From NCBI GenBank assembly GCA_041740495.1, contig JBGSLW010000177.1, forward strand, positions 1 through 17,636: a DNA stretch of 17,636 bases. The letters are read 5' to 3'. This DNA comes from JANMEB01 sp041740495 (lineage in GTDB: Bacteria > Planctomycetota > Planctomycetia > Pirellulales > Pirellulaceae). How positions within the stretch are numbered: the stretch's first letter is position 1; each line of letters opens with the position of its first letter. This document shows positions 7,655-14,948 of this stretch, piece after piece. Below the pieces are notes generated by a model. It did no database searches, was not told the DNA's origin, and saw nothing but the letters and a program-made list of their open reading frames with translations. A program made the translations under genes and the position numbers.

Positions 7655-8328
7655 AGCCACTGCGTCAATTCATCGATCGAGTGCACGATCGCCAGCGGGT
7701 TGTGGCCGACGAGAAGCTCGAGTGGATGCGCACCATAAGAGACCGCCAGGGCGGGCGTTCCCGCCGCCGCAGCCAATTGCAGATCGTGCGTGGTATCGCC
7801 GATCATCAGCGTGCGTTCGGGGGTGGTCTGCAACTCCGCGATCAGCTCGTGCAACATCCGCGGATGCGGTTTGGGCTCGGTCTCGTCCGCCGTCCGAGTC
7901 GCGTGAAAATACCCTCCGGATTGAGTCTGATCCATCGCGACGTCGAGGCCTCGACGGCTCTTGCCCGTCGCTACGGCCAGGCGGAAGTCGCGTTGGCGGA
8001 GCTCGTGCAATAACTCGTGGACGCCGCGGAACAGCTCGACCGTTCGCTCGTACTCCACATAGTGGACTCGGTAGCGTTCCGCTAACTCCGGATACAAGTG
8101 GAGCGGTAGATCGGGAGCGACGTGCTGCATCGCCGCCGCCAGCCCCATGCCGATCACATACGCCGCATCCTGCGGAGAGGGAGGCGCGAGCCCGACATCG
8201 ATGCAGGCTGCCTGGATGCTCTGCACGATCACTGCGGTGGAGTCGCACAGCGTGCCGTCCCAGTCGAAGACAAGTAGATCAAAGGATGGGATGGTAGGCA
8301 CGCAGCGATTGGTTGAGTTGTGATTCAA
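7639..8328 (-). CDS. HAD-superfamily hydrolase, subfamily IA, phosphoglycolate phosphatase-like
   Basis: A 229-residue cytoplasmic phosphatase with all four HAD motifs: DWDGTL with nucleophile Asp22 and acid/base Asp24, ATGKS with Thr121, Lys153 in PKPHP, and GDTTHD with Asp178 and Asp182. A helical cap lies at about 30-105. Length and motifs fit the Gph/PGP-like branch, which dephosphorylates small phosphomonoesters such as 2-phosphoglycolate, but related enzymes act on pyrophosphate or nucleotides, so the substrate is not certain. The longest frame starts with TTG at 8328. GTG at 8301 gives a more typical N-terminus (PTIPSFDLLVFDWDGT) and may be the true start; neither has a clear Shine-Dalgarno. 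The upstream spacer carries heptanucleotide repeats, and no operon partner is apparent. Confidence 0.88.
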   Translation of the reverse strand: MNHNSTNRCVPTIPSFDLLVFDWDGTLCDSTAVIVQSIQAACIDVGLAPPSPQDAAYVIGMGLAAAMQHVAPDLPLHLYPELAERYRVHYVEYERTVELFRGVHELLHELRQRDFRLAVATGKSRRGLDVAMDQTQSGGYFHATRTADETEPKPHPRMLHELIAELQTTPERTLMIGDTTHDLQLAAAAGTPALAVSYGAHPLELLVGHNPLAIVHSIDELTQWLYSRH

Positions 8329-8345
8329 GATTCAAGCTTCAAAAG
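8322..8345. repeat. AAGATTC-type heptanucleotide repeat
   Basis: About three diverging units (GATTC-AAGATTC-AAGCTTC) immediately 5' of the HAD gene, overlapping its possible TTG start. The same 7-mer recurs at 10875-10893 and, inverted, at 10988-11016. The rest of 8346-8465 holds only a 6-bp inverted repeat (CCGAAC 8404-8409 with GTTCGG 8424-8429) and no gene. Confidence 0.6.
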
Positions 8346-8465
8346 GTGAGACGTGCGAGGTGAGAGGTAAGGTTCAAGAGTTGAGAGCCTATCCCAAGAC
8401 TTGCCGAACCCTCAACGTGAATCGTTCGGTTGTTCGCCCTGTGGAACGCATACTTCCCCGCCGGA

Positions 8466-10829
8466 CTACTGCGAGATTTCCTGAAAGCGTTGATTTGCGA
8501 TCGGGTAGTTCGGCCAGAGGTGGAAATCGAAGTGCCACCACTCGAATTCATAGACTTCGAATTGTTCGGCTTCCATGGCGGAGCGCAGCAGGCGGCGGTG
8601 CCAGCGTTCCCGGGCGGTCCCTCCGGGATATTCCGGATAGGCCCGCTCGCTGAACTCGTCGTATCCGGAGACCATCGTCACGGGCTGGCCGTTGTCGAGT
8701 TCAAACAGCGTCAGGTCGACGGCGCAACCGCGATTGTGCCGCGAGCCGTGTTCGGGGTTGGCGACGAAATGCCGCATTTCCGCGGGCGTGGCTTCCCAGA
8801 ACATCTTCGTGACATACCAGGGGCGGTAGGCGTCGTGGATCAGCAATCCGTAGCCTCGCGGCTTTAGGTTCCGATGGGCGGTTGCCAACGCGGTTGCGGC
8901 GGGTCGTTGCAGGAAAGCCCGCGCCTGGTCGTAAAACTTCGTCCCCATGAAGTTGTTCTCGGTGGCGTAGCGGATGTCCAGGTGCAGCCCCGGCTCCAGT
9001 TGGACGAGCTCGACCAGATCGGCAGGGAGTCGTTCGCCGGGCTCCACCGGCGGCTCGGCCGCCCTGGCGATTTGTTGCAGGCGATCGACCGGCAGGAGTG
9101 GACGGATGCGGAAGGTCGATTGGTTGTCCAAGTCGGCGCGGCGCCGAGGGAAGGTGACGCCCGCCGCGACGACCGAAGTGGCTGTGCCCTGGGCATCGCG
9201 CTCAAACACCAGTCGCTCTCCCGGGTAGAGCCCGTAATTGGGGAATGCGAACCCGCCGTCCGACTCGGCTTGCAGGGGATAATGGAATACCCATTCGATC
9301 AGGGTCCACAAGCGCCCACCATCCTCGTAGACAAACAGGGTGTTGTGGTCCCAGCCGTATTCGCCGACCAGCCCGCTCCATTCGGTCGGGATTTCGGGCG
9401 GCCGTGGATCGTCGATTCGCTTCCAGGTCTTGTCGCCCAACGTGAATTGTCCTTCGCCGAATTCGATGGGCGGACCGTACGCCTGGACATCATCGATGAA
9501 GAATGCTTCCCCGCGGCGGCGAATTTCGTGGTCAAACGTCCCTCCTTGGATCCGGAGTGCTCCTGCCAGCTCGATCAACCGCCGGGTATTGACTCCATCG
9601 GAATACAAGCCGACCTGGCTCCGCGCCCAGGTGCGGTCGACTCCCCCGGTGCTTTCCACGGGTTGGACAGGCTGGCCGTCGCGGGCCCTCAGAAACGCGC
9701 GGAGGGCTTCGTGGCTGACGCGTTGGACCCAGCCGTTGGCGACATCCAGTGACGCGACGACGATCACGCCCATTTGCTCGCTGGGCAAGCCGATGAACTG
9801 GGTGGCATGGCCGTAGATGGCGCCCCCATGTTCAAAGGTCTGGCGGCCATCGAACTTGCCGATCGCAAAACCTATTCCGAATTCTCGTTGCGGTTTTTCG
9901 TTTCCTGCGGGAGAGACTGCCAGCATTTCGGCCAGCATTTTGGGGGAGAGAAACCGCTTTCCATTCAATTCGCCTTGCCGAAAGATCAGCTGCATGAAGC
10001 GGCCGAGATCGAGGACGGTGGAGTACAAATTGCCGGCGGGCAGGCAGCCCATCTGCAAGTTCGGCGCCGGGAAGCGGCGACCGTCGTACGACCACATTTG
10101 GCCGGCGGCCAACCGGGCTTCGATCGCCGGAGTGGAGGCGAAACTGCTCGAGTCCATTCCCAGGGGCGCTAGCCATTTCGACTGCAAGTGCTGGGCGAAC
10201 GAGCGCCCCACCGCAACTTCCAAGGCCCGGCCGGCGACCGCAACCGCCGCGTTCGAATACTTGGTGGCGCTGCCGGGAGCGTGCACCAATGTGGTGTCGT
10301 TCAGGCTGGCGACGGTGGCCGCGAGGCTCGGCGCCGCCGCGTCGAAATAGCTGCCCACGGGAGGCTCCCGCACCAATCCGCTTTGGTGATTCATCAGACG
10401 CCGCAACGTAATCGGCTGGTCAAACGGATTGTGCGGCTGGAAATCGGGAAGGATCGAGCGAATGTCGTCGTCGAGTTTCAATTTGCCTTGTTCGATCGCC
10501 TGCACGACCGCGATATCGGCGAGAAGTTTGCTGACCGAGCCGACTCGATAGACTGTCGCCGCGGTGGCGGGGCGAGTCCGCTGAGGATCTTCGAAGCCGA
10601 AACCGTGCGCCCACATGACGCCCTCGGCATCGACCACCGCGATCGAAACCGCAGGGATTTTTTTCTGCTCGATTTCGGCGGCGATGAAGTGCGAAAGAGA
10701 ATCGGCTGCTGTCGTGTATCGGTCGGATGCGGGAACGTTCTCGACTTGTGCGGTGGCGGAAGGCAGGAAGAGCCCGCTAAAGCAGGCGAAAGCGATCATC
10801 CGACGGGGGGAAAGTCGTGGGGCGAGCAT
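8466..10829 (-). CDS. Secreted fusion: serine beta-lactamase/DD-peptidase domain plus VanX-type D-Ala-D-Ala dipeptidase
   Basis: A 787-residue protein with an N-terminal signal peptide (basic start, hydrophobic 12-22, SATAQ at about 24-28). Domain 1 (about 40-385) is a class C beta-lactamase-related serine hydrolase: SVSK puts the nucleophile at Ser98 and Lys101, then YSN at 191-193 and HGG at 334-336. A linker with beta-sandwich-like sequence (about 400-575) follows, similar to the C-terminal regions of such hydrolases. Domain 2 (about 600-787) is a peptidase M15D DD-dipeptidase: DAYRP with Arg669, SRHNRGCAVD with zinc ligands His698 and Asp705, and EWWH with Glu763 and zinc ligand His766. 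All key residues of both domains are present, so both could be active. The likely role is processing D-Ala-containing peptides or peptidoglycan fragments outside the cytoplasm; resistance to an antibiotic is not implied. The ATG at 10829 has GGAAG 9 nt upstream. It appears to be a single-gene unit. Confidence 0.9.
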   Translation of the reverse strand: MLAPRLSPRRMIAFACFSGLFLPSATAQVENVPASDRYTTAADSLSHFIAAEIEQKKIPAVSIAVVDAEGVMWAHGFGFEDPQRTRPATAATVYRVGSVSKLLADIAVVQAIEQGKLKLDDDIRSILPDFQPHNPFDQPITLRRLMNHQSGLVREPPVGSYFDAAAPSLAATVASLNDTTLVHAPGSATKYSNAAVAVAGRALEVAVGRSFAQHLQSKWLAPLGMDSSSFASTPAIEARLAAGQMWSYDGRRFPAPNLQMGCLPAGNLYSTVLDLGRFMQLIFRQGELNGKRFLSPKMLAEMLAVSPAGNEKPQREFGIGFAIGKFDGRQTFEHGGAIYGHATQFIGLPSEQMGVIVVASLDVANGWVQRVSHEALRAFLRARDGQPVQPVESTGGVDRTWARSQVGLYSDGVNTRRLIELAGALRIQGGTFDHEIRRRGEAFFIDDVQAYGPPIEFGEGQFTLGDKTWKRIDDPRPPEIPTEWSGLVGEYGWDHNTLFVYEDGGRLWTLIEWVFHYPLQAESDGGFAFPNYGLYPGERLVFERDAQGTATSVVAAGVTFPRRRADLDNQSTFRIRPLLPVDRLQQIARAAEPPVEPGERLPADLVELVQLEPGLHLDIRYATENNFMGTKFYDQARAFLQRPAATALATAHRNLKPRGYGLLIHDAYRPWYVTKMFWEATPAEMRHFVANPEHGSRHNRGCAVDLTLFELDNGQPVTMVSGYDEFSERAYPEYPGGTARERWHRRLLRSAMEAEQFEVYEFEWWHFDFHLWPNYPIANQRFQEISQ

Positions 10830-10874
10830 GAAGAGGAACTTCCAGGTCGGGAATAGGGACGGGGAAAAGAAGGC

Positions 10875-10893
10875 AATTCAAGATTCAAGATTT
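10875..10893. repeat. Heptanucleotide repeat, left arm
   Basis: About 2.7 units of AAGATTC (AATTC-AAGATTC-AAGATTT). It is complementary to the array at 10988-11016, so together they could form a long stem of around 19 bp around about 95 nt. Both lie in the 10830-11053 spacer, which contains nothing else I can recognise. Confidence 0.7.
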
Positions 10894-10987
10894 AACATTC
10901 GAGAAATGTTATTCAGAACGGAAAGACGAGCAGAAAAGATTGTAGATCGAATCGTCGCCTTCGACACTCGCCGAGCCTAGCCATCTC

Positions 10988-11016
10988 GAATCTTGAATCT
11001 TGAATCTTGAATCTTG
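10988..11016. repeat. Heptanucleotide repeat, right arm (GAATCTT x4)
   Basis: Four perfect units of GAATCTT plus one base, 38 bp downstream of the stop codon of the coiled-coil gene. It is the reverse complement of the units at 10875-10893 and 8322-8345. Such short heptads are likely to vary in copy number. Confidence 0.85.
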
Positions 11017-11053
11017 TCTTTGCGACGCGCACGGGCGTCCCCGCTCCGGGGCG

Positions 11054-12751
11054 TCACGCCAGTCCAATCACGGCTTCCGCCAGATTTTCATTCAGTAACT
11101 CGCGGACGCGTGCGCTCCAGGTTACCTTCAGCGCTTCTTTTTCGGCCGTGAAATCGCGTTCCAACTGTTCAAGCTCTCCGCGGAGGGCTTCACGAAACCG
11201 CCGAATCAATTCGAAGTCGTCGCGGGCCGCGGAGGCTTGCCGGCGGCGGGCCCAATCGGGATTCGGTAGCCAATTCGCGGAGTGTTGGTTGCGGGCGTTG
11301 GCTCCCAAGTCTTGAAACTCGGACAAATCGGGGAGACGCGTGTTCCGTCCCAACGCCGCCAAGGAATCCGTGTACGACCGCAATTGATTCTCGAGTCGGG
11401 CGAAGAGCGGCCGCGTCTTGTGGTACTCGCCCGCCAACGCATCTTGAACTTCCCGCTGTCGCCGAGTATTCCCTTGTTGCCGCCGCAGCACCTCTTCGAC
11501 ATTGCGGATAAGGGTCTCCGCAAGTCGGCCGAGGTCGATCACCTCGACCTGCATTTGTTGGAAGGGCGTGGCGACTTGTTGGAACAACGACTCGGCCTGA
11601 TGCAAGGCGCTCTCCTGCCGCTGGAATTCACCGAACACCGGCGACGATTTTGTCTGCGGGTCGAGCTCGACCACCCCTTGCTCACGGGTGTACGCTTCGA
11701 ACAGCCGCCGGGCTGCGTCGAACGCGGAGCGAGCTTGTTGCACGCCCAGGTTCACCGCGTCGAACTCGCTGGATCGCTGATCGATTTGGCGGCTGAGTTG
11801 GTGTTGTCGCTGGCGGGCCTCGTCGGCTTGCTGGCGAAAGCGAGTCGCCTCCTGCTCCATTTGCTGAAACAAACGGGGAAGGTCCAGTTGCTCGCCCTCC
11901 AGTTCGACGATCCGCTGCAACTGGGCCAACAGCTGATCGGCCGCATTTTGAACCCCCACGGCTTGTTCGCGGGCGCGACCCATCGCCAGACTTCGCTGGT
12001 ACCCGCGGCGATACGTGTCGTCGCCGGCGGTCAAATCGTCCGACACCAGTTCGCCCAACCGCCGGAGCCCGGCGGACTTCAGAGCAAGTTCGTGCTCCAG
12101 TTCCCCCTGCAAGGCCGCCAGTTCGCTGCGGGCAGCTTCCAAGTCCGTCCGCTGCCGGCGCTCATCCTCCGCGGCGGTGAAGTCGGCGTTGGCGAATGCC
12201 TGCACGTCCTGCTCCAGCAGTCCCAAGAATTCCTGCGACCGTTGGATTTCGTCGATCAACCCTTGCATTTCGATCGCAAAGGGCTGGAGCGACGCATCTG
12301 CCCGCAACTCCCCAAGCCGCGCCCGCCACTGGTCGACGGTGCGCCCCATTTTGCGTTGTTCGGGCGGCAACAGCTGTTCTTTGACCATCTGGGCGCGGGC
12401 GATGATCAGGTTGTCCGCTAGAATTTCTGCTTGTTGATCGGCGATGGACTCGCGGTGCCCCCGCTCTTGACGACGCGTGTGGGAAAAGGGGAGGTGCCGG
12501 CGGAACCACCCAACGACACCCTGCTGTTGTTCGCGAAAGGTGGCAAATTCCTGTTCGAACGACTCCAGCTCGTGCGCGTCCCGCGCTCGTTCGATGTGCA
12601 TGCGCCGGATGGCGTCGTCGATGGCCTGCGCCAACGCCCCGTTGTCCTCACCGTCGTGGAGGTCGGCCAGCAGTTCCTGGAACATTGCCTGCAGATCGGC
12701 GTAATCGGTCGCGCGGCTCAAGCGTTCCAGCCACTGGGCGGAGGTGCTCAT
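11054..12751 (-). CDS. Coiled-coil protein of unknown function
   Basis: 565 residues, not recognised. There is no signal peptide and no membrane segment. It is strongly helical, with Gln/Glu/Arg/Leu-rich heptad-like stretches over most of residues 100-460 (many LEQ, RQQ and AALQ-type runs), and a less regular C-terminal part with Asn/Trp-rich HSANWLPNPDWARRR before a final helical tail. A short segment at about 78-90 (GVVGWFRRHLPFS) is the only notably hydrophobic patch and might touch a membrane or partner. The start is ATG 12751, chosen for AAAAGGA 7 nt upstream; a TTG 45 nt further out is less likely. It is divergent from dnaG, with about 70 bp to the shared promoter region, so the two may be co-regulated. 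A structural or scaffold role is plausible but is inference only. Confidence 0.75.
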   Translation of the reverse strand: MSTSAQWLERLSRATDYADLQAMFQELLADLHDGEDNGALAQAIDDAIRRMHIERARDAHELESFEQEFATFREQQQGVVGWFRRHLPFSHTRRQERGHRESIADQQAEILADNLIIARAQMVKEQLLPPEQRKMGRTVDQWRARLGELRADASLQPFAIEMQGLIDEIQRSQEFLGLLEQDVQAFANADFTAAEDERRQRTDLEAARSELAALQGELEHELALKSAGLRRLGELVSDDLTAGDDTYRRGYQRSLAMGRAREQAVGVQNAADQLLAQLQRIVELEGEQLDLPRLFQQMEQEATRFRQQADEARQRQHQLSRQIDQRSSEFDAVNLGVQQARSAFDAARRLFEAYTREQGVVELDPQTKSSPVFGEFQRQESALHQAESLFQQVATPFQQMQVEVIDLGRLAETLIRNVEEVLRRQQGNTRRQREVQDALAGEYHKTRPLFARLENQLRSYTDSLAALGRNTRLPDLSEFQDLGANARNQHSANWLPNPDWARRRQASAARDDFELIRRFREALRGELEQLERDFTAEKEALKVTWSARVRELLNENLAEAVIGLA

Positions 12752-12803
12752 CGCGTAATCCTTTTTGCTAGAATGGGCTGATAGCGGTCGGCGCAAATCC
12801 GTG

Positions 12804-12832
12804 TTGGACGCTCGCGACCCTTGGATTATAGT
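12804..12832 (+). promoter_or_regulatory. Sigma70-type promoter of dnaG-rpoD
   Basis: TTGGAC (12804-12809), an optimal 17-bp spacer and TATAGT (12827-12832). Transcription should begin near 12838-12840, giving a leader of about 130 nt before the dnaG GTG. It also argues against any dnaG start at 12821, which would lie within the promoter. Confidence 0.7.
12825..12830 (-). promoter_or_regulatory. Possible overlapping -10 element for the coiled-coil gene
   Basis: The minus strand reads TATAAT at exactly the place where the plus strand carries the dnaG -10. A good -35 for the minus direction is not visible at 17-18 bp, so this is tentative. Use would give a leader of about 65 nt to the ATG at 12751. 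Confidence 0.35.
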
Positions 12833-12837
12833 CTTCT

Positions 12838-12855
12838 GTTCTCAAGAAGGAGAAC
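12838..12855 (+). promoter_or_regulatory. Inverted repeat at the predicted dnaG transcript start
   Basis: GTTCTC (12838-12843) and GAGAAC (12850-12855) are a perfect 6-bp inverted repeat around AAGAAG, beginning at the predicted +1 position. It could be a repressor operator or a 5'-terminal stem-loop that stabilises the mRNA. No matching regulator is known from this window. Confidence 0.45.
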
Positions 12856-12959
12856 GATCGTCGAGGCCAACTTTCGCTCCCGCACGTGCGGAAGAGCGCC
12901 TCGGCGGAACGACACCGCAAGTCGTTGGACGAGCCCGAATCGCGCCGACGAATTGACTC

Positions 12960-12965
12960 AGGAGG
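12960..12965 (+). promoter_or_regulatory. Ribosome binding site deciding the dnaG start
   Basis: AGGAGG lies 5 nt before GTG 12971, a near-ideal arrangement that fixes the start there rather than at codons further upstream. Confidence 0.85.
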
Positions 12966-12970
12966 ATCTG

Positions 12971-14851
12971 GTGTCTAGCCCCGCGTTTGATCTGAAAGAC
13001 CGTGTCCGTCAGGCCAACGATATCGTCGACCTGGTCGGCAGTTATCTGACGCTGCGCCGGCAAGGAAGTGCCTATGTGGCGCGTTGCCCCTGGCACGACG
13101 ATCAACGCCCCAGTCTGCAAATCAATCCGAACCGCCAGACCTGGAAGTGCTGGGTCTGCAATCTGGGGGGCGATGTCTTCTCCTTTGTGATGAAGCGGGA
13201 CAATGTCAGCTTTGGGGAAGCGTTGCGCATTCTCGCGGATCGAGCTGGCATTCCGGTCACCGAACGCCAGGCGGCGGTCCAACCGGGCAGCGTCGACGAC
13301 AAGCAGACGCTGTTCGACGCCCTCAAATGGTCCGCGCTCCAGTACCAGCAGTATCTGCGGACGTCGCCCCACGCCGAGTCGGCTCGGCGATATCTCGCCG
13401 CCCGGCGGATCACCCCAGCCAGTCTCGAGAAATTCCGCATCGGGTTCGCACCCGACGAACGATTTTGGCTGAGCGAACAGGCGCGAGACACGCGTTACGC
13501 GGCGCCCATTCTCAAGGCAATCGGCGTCCTGGCGGACAGCACCAGCGGATCGGGAAGTTACGAACGGTTTCGCGGACGGGTGATGTTCCCGATCTTCGAC
13601 CTGCAGAATCGCGTGGTCGGTTTCGGCGGACGAATACTCCCCGAAGCAGCCGAGCGGCAAATCGCCGAAGGGCAGCGGGAACCCCCCAAATACGTGAATT
13701 CGCCGGAGACCCGCGTCTTCTCCAAGAGCGAGAACTTGTACGGACTCAATCTGGTTCGCGACGCCACCCAGAAACCAAACGAATTGATCGTGGTCGAAGG
13801 GTACACCGATGTCGTCGCCGCCTGGCAGGCCGGATTGGAGAACGCCGTGGCGGTGTTGGGCACCGCCCTCAACGAACGCCACCTGCGGCTGATGAAACGG
13901 TTTGTCGAGCGGGTCGTGCTGGTGTTGGACGGCGACGAGGCGGGCCGCCGCCGCGCCAACGAGACGTTGGAGCTGTTCATCGCCGCCGATTTGGATTTGC
14001 GCGTCCTCACGCTCCCAGACAACCTGGATCCCGCGGAGTACCTGGACCGATTCTCGCTGCATGATTTGCAACAATTGGTAGTTGCGGCGGCGGATGCCGT
14101 CGACCACAAACTGGCGATCGAATTGCAGGGGGTCGACGTCCAGCGCGACACGCATCGGGCGGCGGTCGCCTTGGAAAACGTGCTGCAAACGATCTCGCGC
14201 CGCCCCTCGGCCGCCATCCATGGGGCCAGCCTGCTGCGCGAACAGCAGATTCTGGGCCGAGTCGCTCGGCGATTCGCCGCCGACCATGGAATGCTGACTC
14301 GTCGGATTGAGGAACTGCGCGGCCGAGTTCGCTCAGTGCGGCGCACCTCACCCGAGCCTTCCGCTGAGATCACGTGCCGCGTCCGCGACCTGCCGCCGGC
14401 GGAACGCGAGCTGTTGGAATTGCTGAGCATCGAGCCGGGGTTGATCGAAGCGGCCAGCGCCCAGATCGAAGTTGTGCAACTGCGGCATCCGGCCTCCCAG
14501 CAGGTTTACGCCGAGTTTTGCCGTCGATTCTGGGAGGGGTTGCCAGCCGACGTGTTGAGCGTCTTGACCGAATTGGAAGATCTGGGACTGAAAAGCTTGT
14601 TGGCGGAAATCGACGACCTTGCCCAACAGAAGCAGGCGCATGCGGAGGCCTCACCGCAACAGCGGCTGGAGGATGTGATCAAGACATTGGACCGCGATGC
14701 GTTGGATGCGGTCAATCGCCAGGCGATTGCGCAGCTTTCGACGATCGCGGACGCGGATGAAGAAATGTCGGCGTTGCAGGAAATCTTGGAACGGGCGCGG
14801 CAGCGCCAGGAATTAGCGTCCCAAGTTGGGACAAAGGAGGGAACCTCGTAA
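12971..14851 (+). CDS. dnaG: DNA primase DnaG
   Basis: Synthesises RNA primers at the replication fork with the replicative helicase. 626 residues, within the normal bacterial range. The N-terminal CHC2 zinc finger has Cys39, His42, Cys60 and Cys63 (CPWH and CWVC). The catalytic core and TOPRIM domain follow, with VVEGYTD (Glu276) and VLDGDEAGRRR (Asp320, Asp322) binding metal, then LPDNLDPAEYL at 348-358. The C-terminal 180 residues are helical and less conserved, as expected for the helicase-interaction region. The GTG start at 12971 is chosen for its AGGAGG; the open frame further upstream overlaps the promoter. It is first in a unit with rpoD 97 bp downstream, the macromolecular synthesis operon arrangement, but rpsU is absent at this site. 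Confidence 0.97.
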   Translation: MSSPAFDLKDRVRQANDIVDLVGSYLTLRRQGSAYVARCPWHDDQRPSLQINPNRQTWKCWVCNLGGDVFSFVMKRDNVSFGEALRILADRAGIPVTERQAAVQPGSVDDKQTLFDALKWSALQYQQYLRTSPHAESARRYLAARRITPASLEKFRIGFAPDERFWLSEQARDTRYAAPILKAIGVLADSTSGSGSYERFRGRVMFPIFDLQNRVVGFGGRILPEAAERQIAEGQREPPKYVNSPETRVFSKSENLYGLNLVRDATQKPNELIVVEGYTDVVAAWQAGLENAVAVLGTALNERHLRLMKRFVERVVLVLDGDEAGRRRANETLELFIAADLDLRVLTLPDNLDPAEYLDRFSLHDLQQLVVAAADAVDHKLAIELQGVDVQRDTHRAAVALENVLQTISRRPSAAIHGASLLREQQILGRVARRFAADHGMLTRRIEELRGRVRSVRRTSPEPSAEITCRVRDLPPAERELLELLSIEPGLIEAASAQIEVVQLRHPASQQVYAEFCRRFWEGLPADVLSVLTELEDLGLKSLLAEIDDLAQQKQAHAEASPQQRLEDVIKTLDRDALDAVNRQAIAQLSTIADADEEMSALQEILERARQRQELASQVGTKEGTS

Positions 14852-14857
14852 GACGGT

Positions 14858-14913
14858 GGGGCGGTTTCCCGCCGCCCCAGAAACGCCTCGGCCCCAACGG
14901 ATGGGGCGGCGGG
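14858..14913 (+). promoter_or_regulatory. Mutually exclusive hairpins between dnaG and rpoD
   Basis: GGGGCGG (14858-14864) can pair with CCGCCCC (14872-14878). The longer segment CCCGCCGCCCC (14868-14878) can instead pair perfectly over 11 bp with GGGGCGGCGGG (14903-14913). The two structures exclude each other. They begin seven bases after the dnaG stop and end 21 bases before the rpoD ribosome site. They could tune rpoD expression or mRNA processing, or reflect simple GC-rich repeats. Confidence 0.5.
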
Positions 14914-14933
14914 CACACGCGAAATGGTTCATC

Positions 14934-14940
14934 AAGGAGG
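14934..14940 (+). promoter_or_regulatory. Ribosome binding site of rpoD
   Basis: AAGGAGG ends 8 nt before ATG 14949. This supports the start MKQLQMD rather than the open frame extending back into the intergenic hairpins. Confidence 0.85.
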
Positions 14941-14948
14941 AACGTACC

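Noticed and set aside
7277..7660. Minus-strand open frames upstream of the LEPR gene as small genes
   Set aside because: No recognisable motif or ribosome site; part of the stretch is antisense to the FAD-oxidoreductase remnant.
8387..8400. GCCTATCCCAAGAC as another copy of the 4895-5027 element end
   Set aside because: It only partly resembles GCTTTGTCCCAAAAC and no partner arm is present nearby.
11028..11053. CCCCG-CTC-CGGGG hairpin as a terminator for the coiled-coil gene
   Set aside because: The stem is only 5 bp and there is no T-run after it in the minus direction.
11282..12421. 379-codon open frame antisense to the coiled-coil gene
   Set aside because: Its Leu-rich translation is the expected mirror of a Gln/Glu-rich coiled-coil frame. 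The minus-strand gene has the better start and ribosome site.
12821..12970. N-terminal extension of DnaG by 50 residues
   Set aside because: The TTG at 12821 overlaps the -10 box and the extension is unlike primases, whereas GTG 12971 has AGGAGG at ideal spacing.
12842..14287. 481-codon open frame antisense to dnaG
   Set aside because: A shadow of the strongly supported dnaG; the translation shows no family motifs and there is no convincing start site.
14826..14948. N-terminal extension of RpoD by 41 residues
   Set aside because: The extension is translated intergenic hairpin sequence, and ATG 14949 has an excellent ribosome site.
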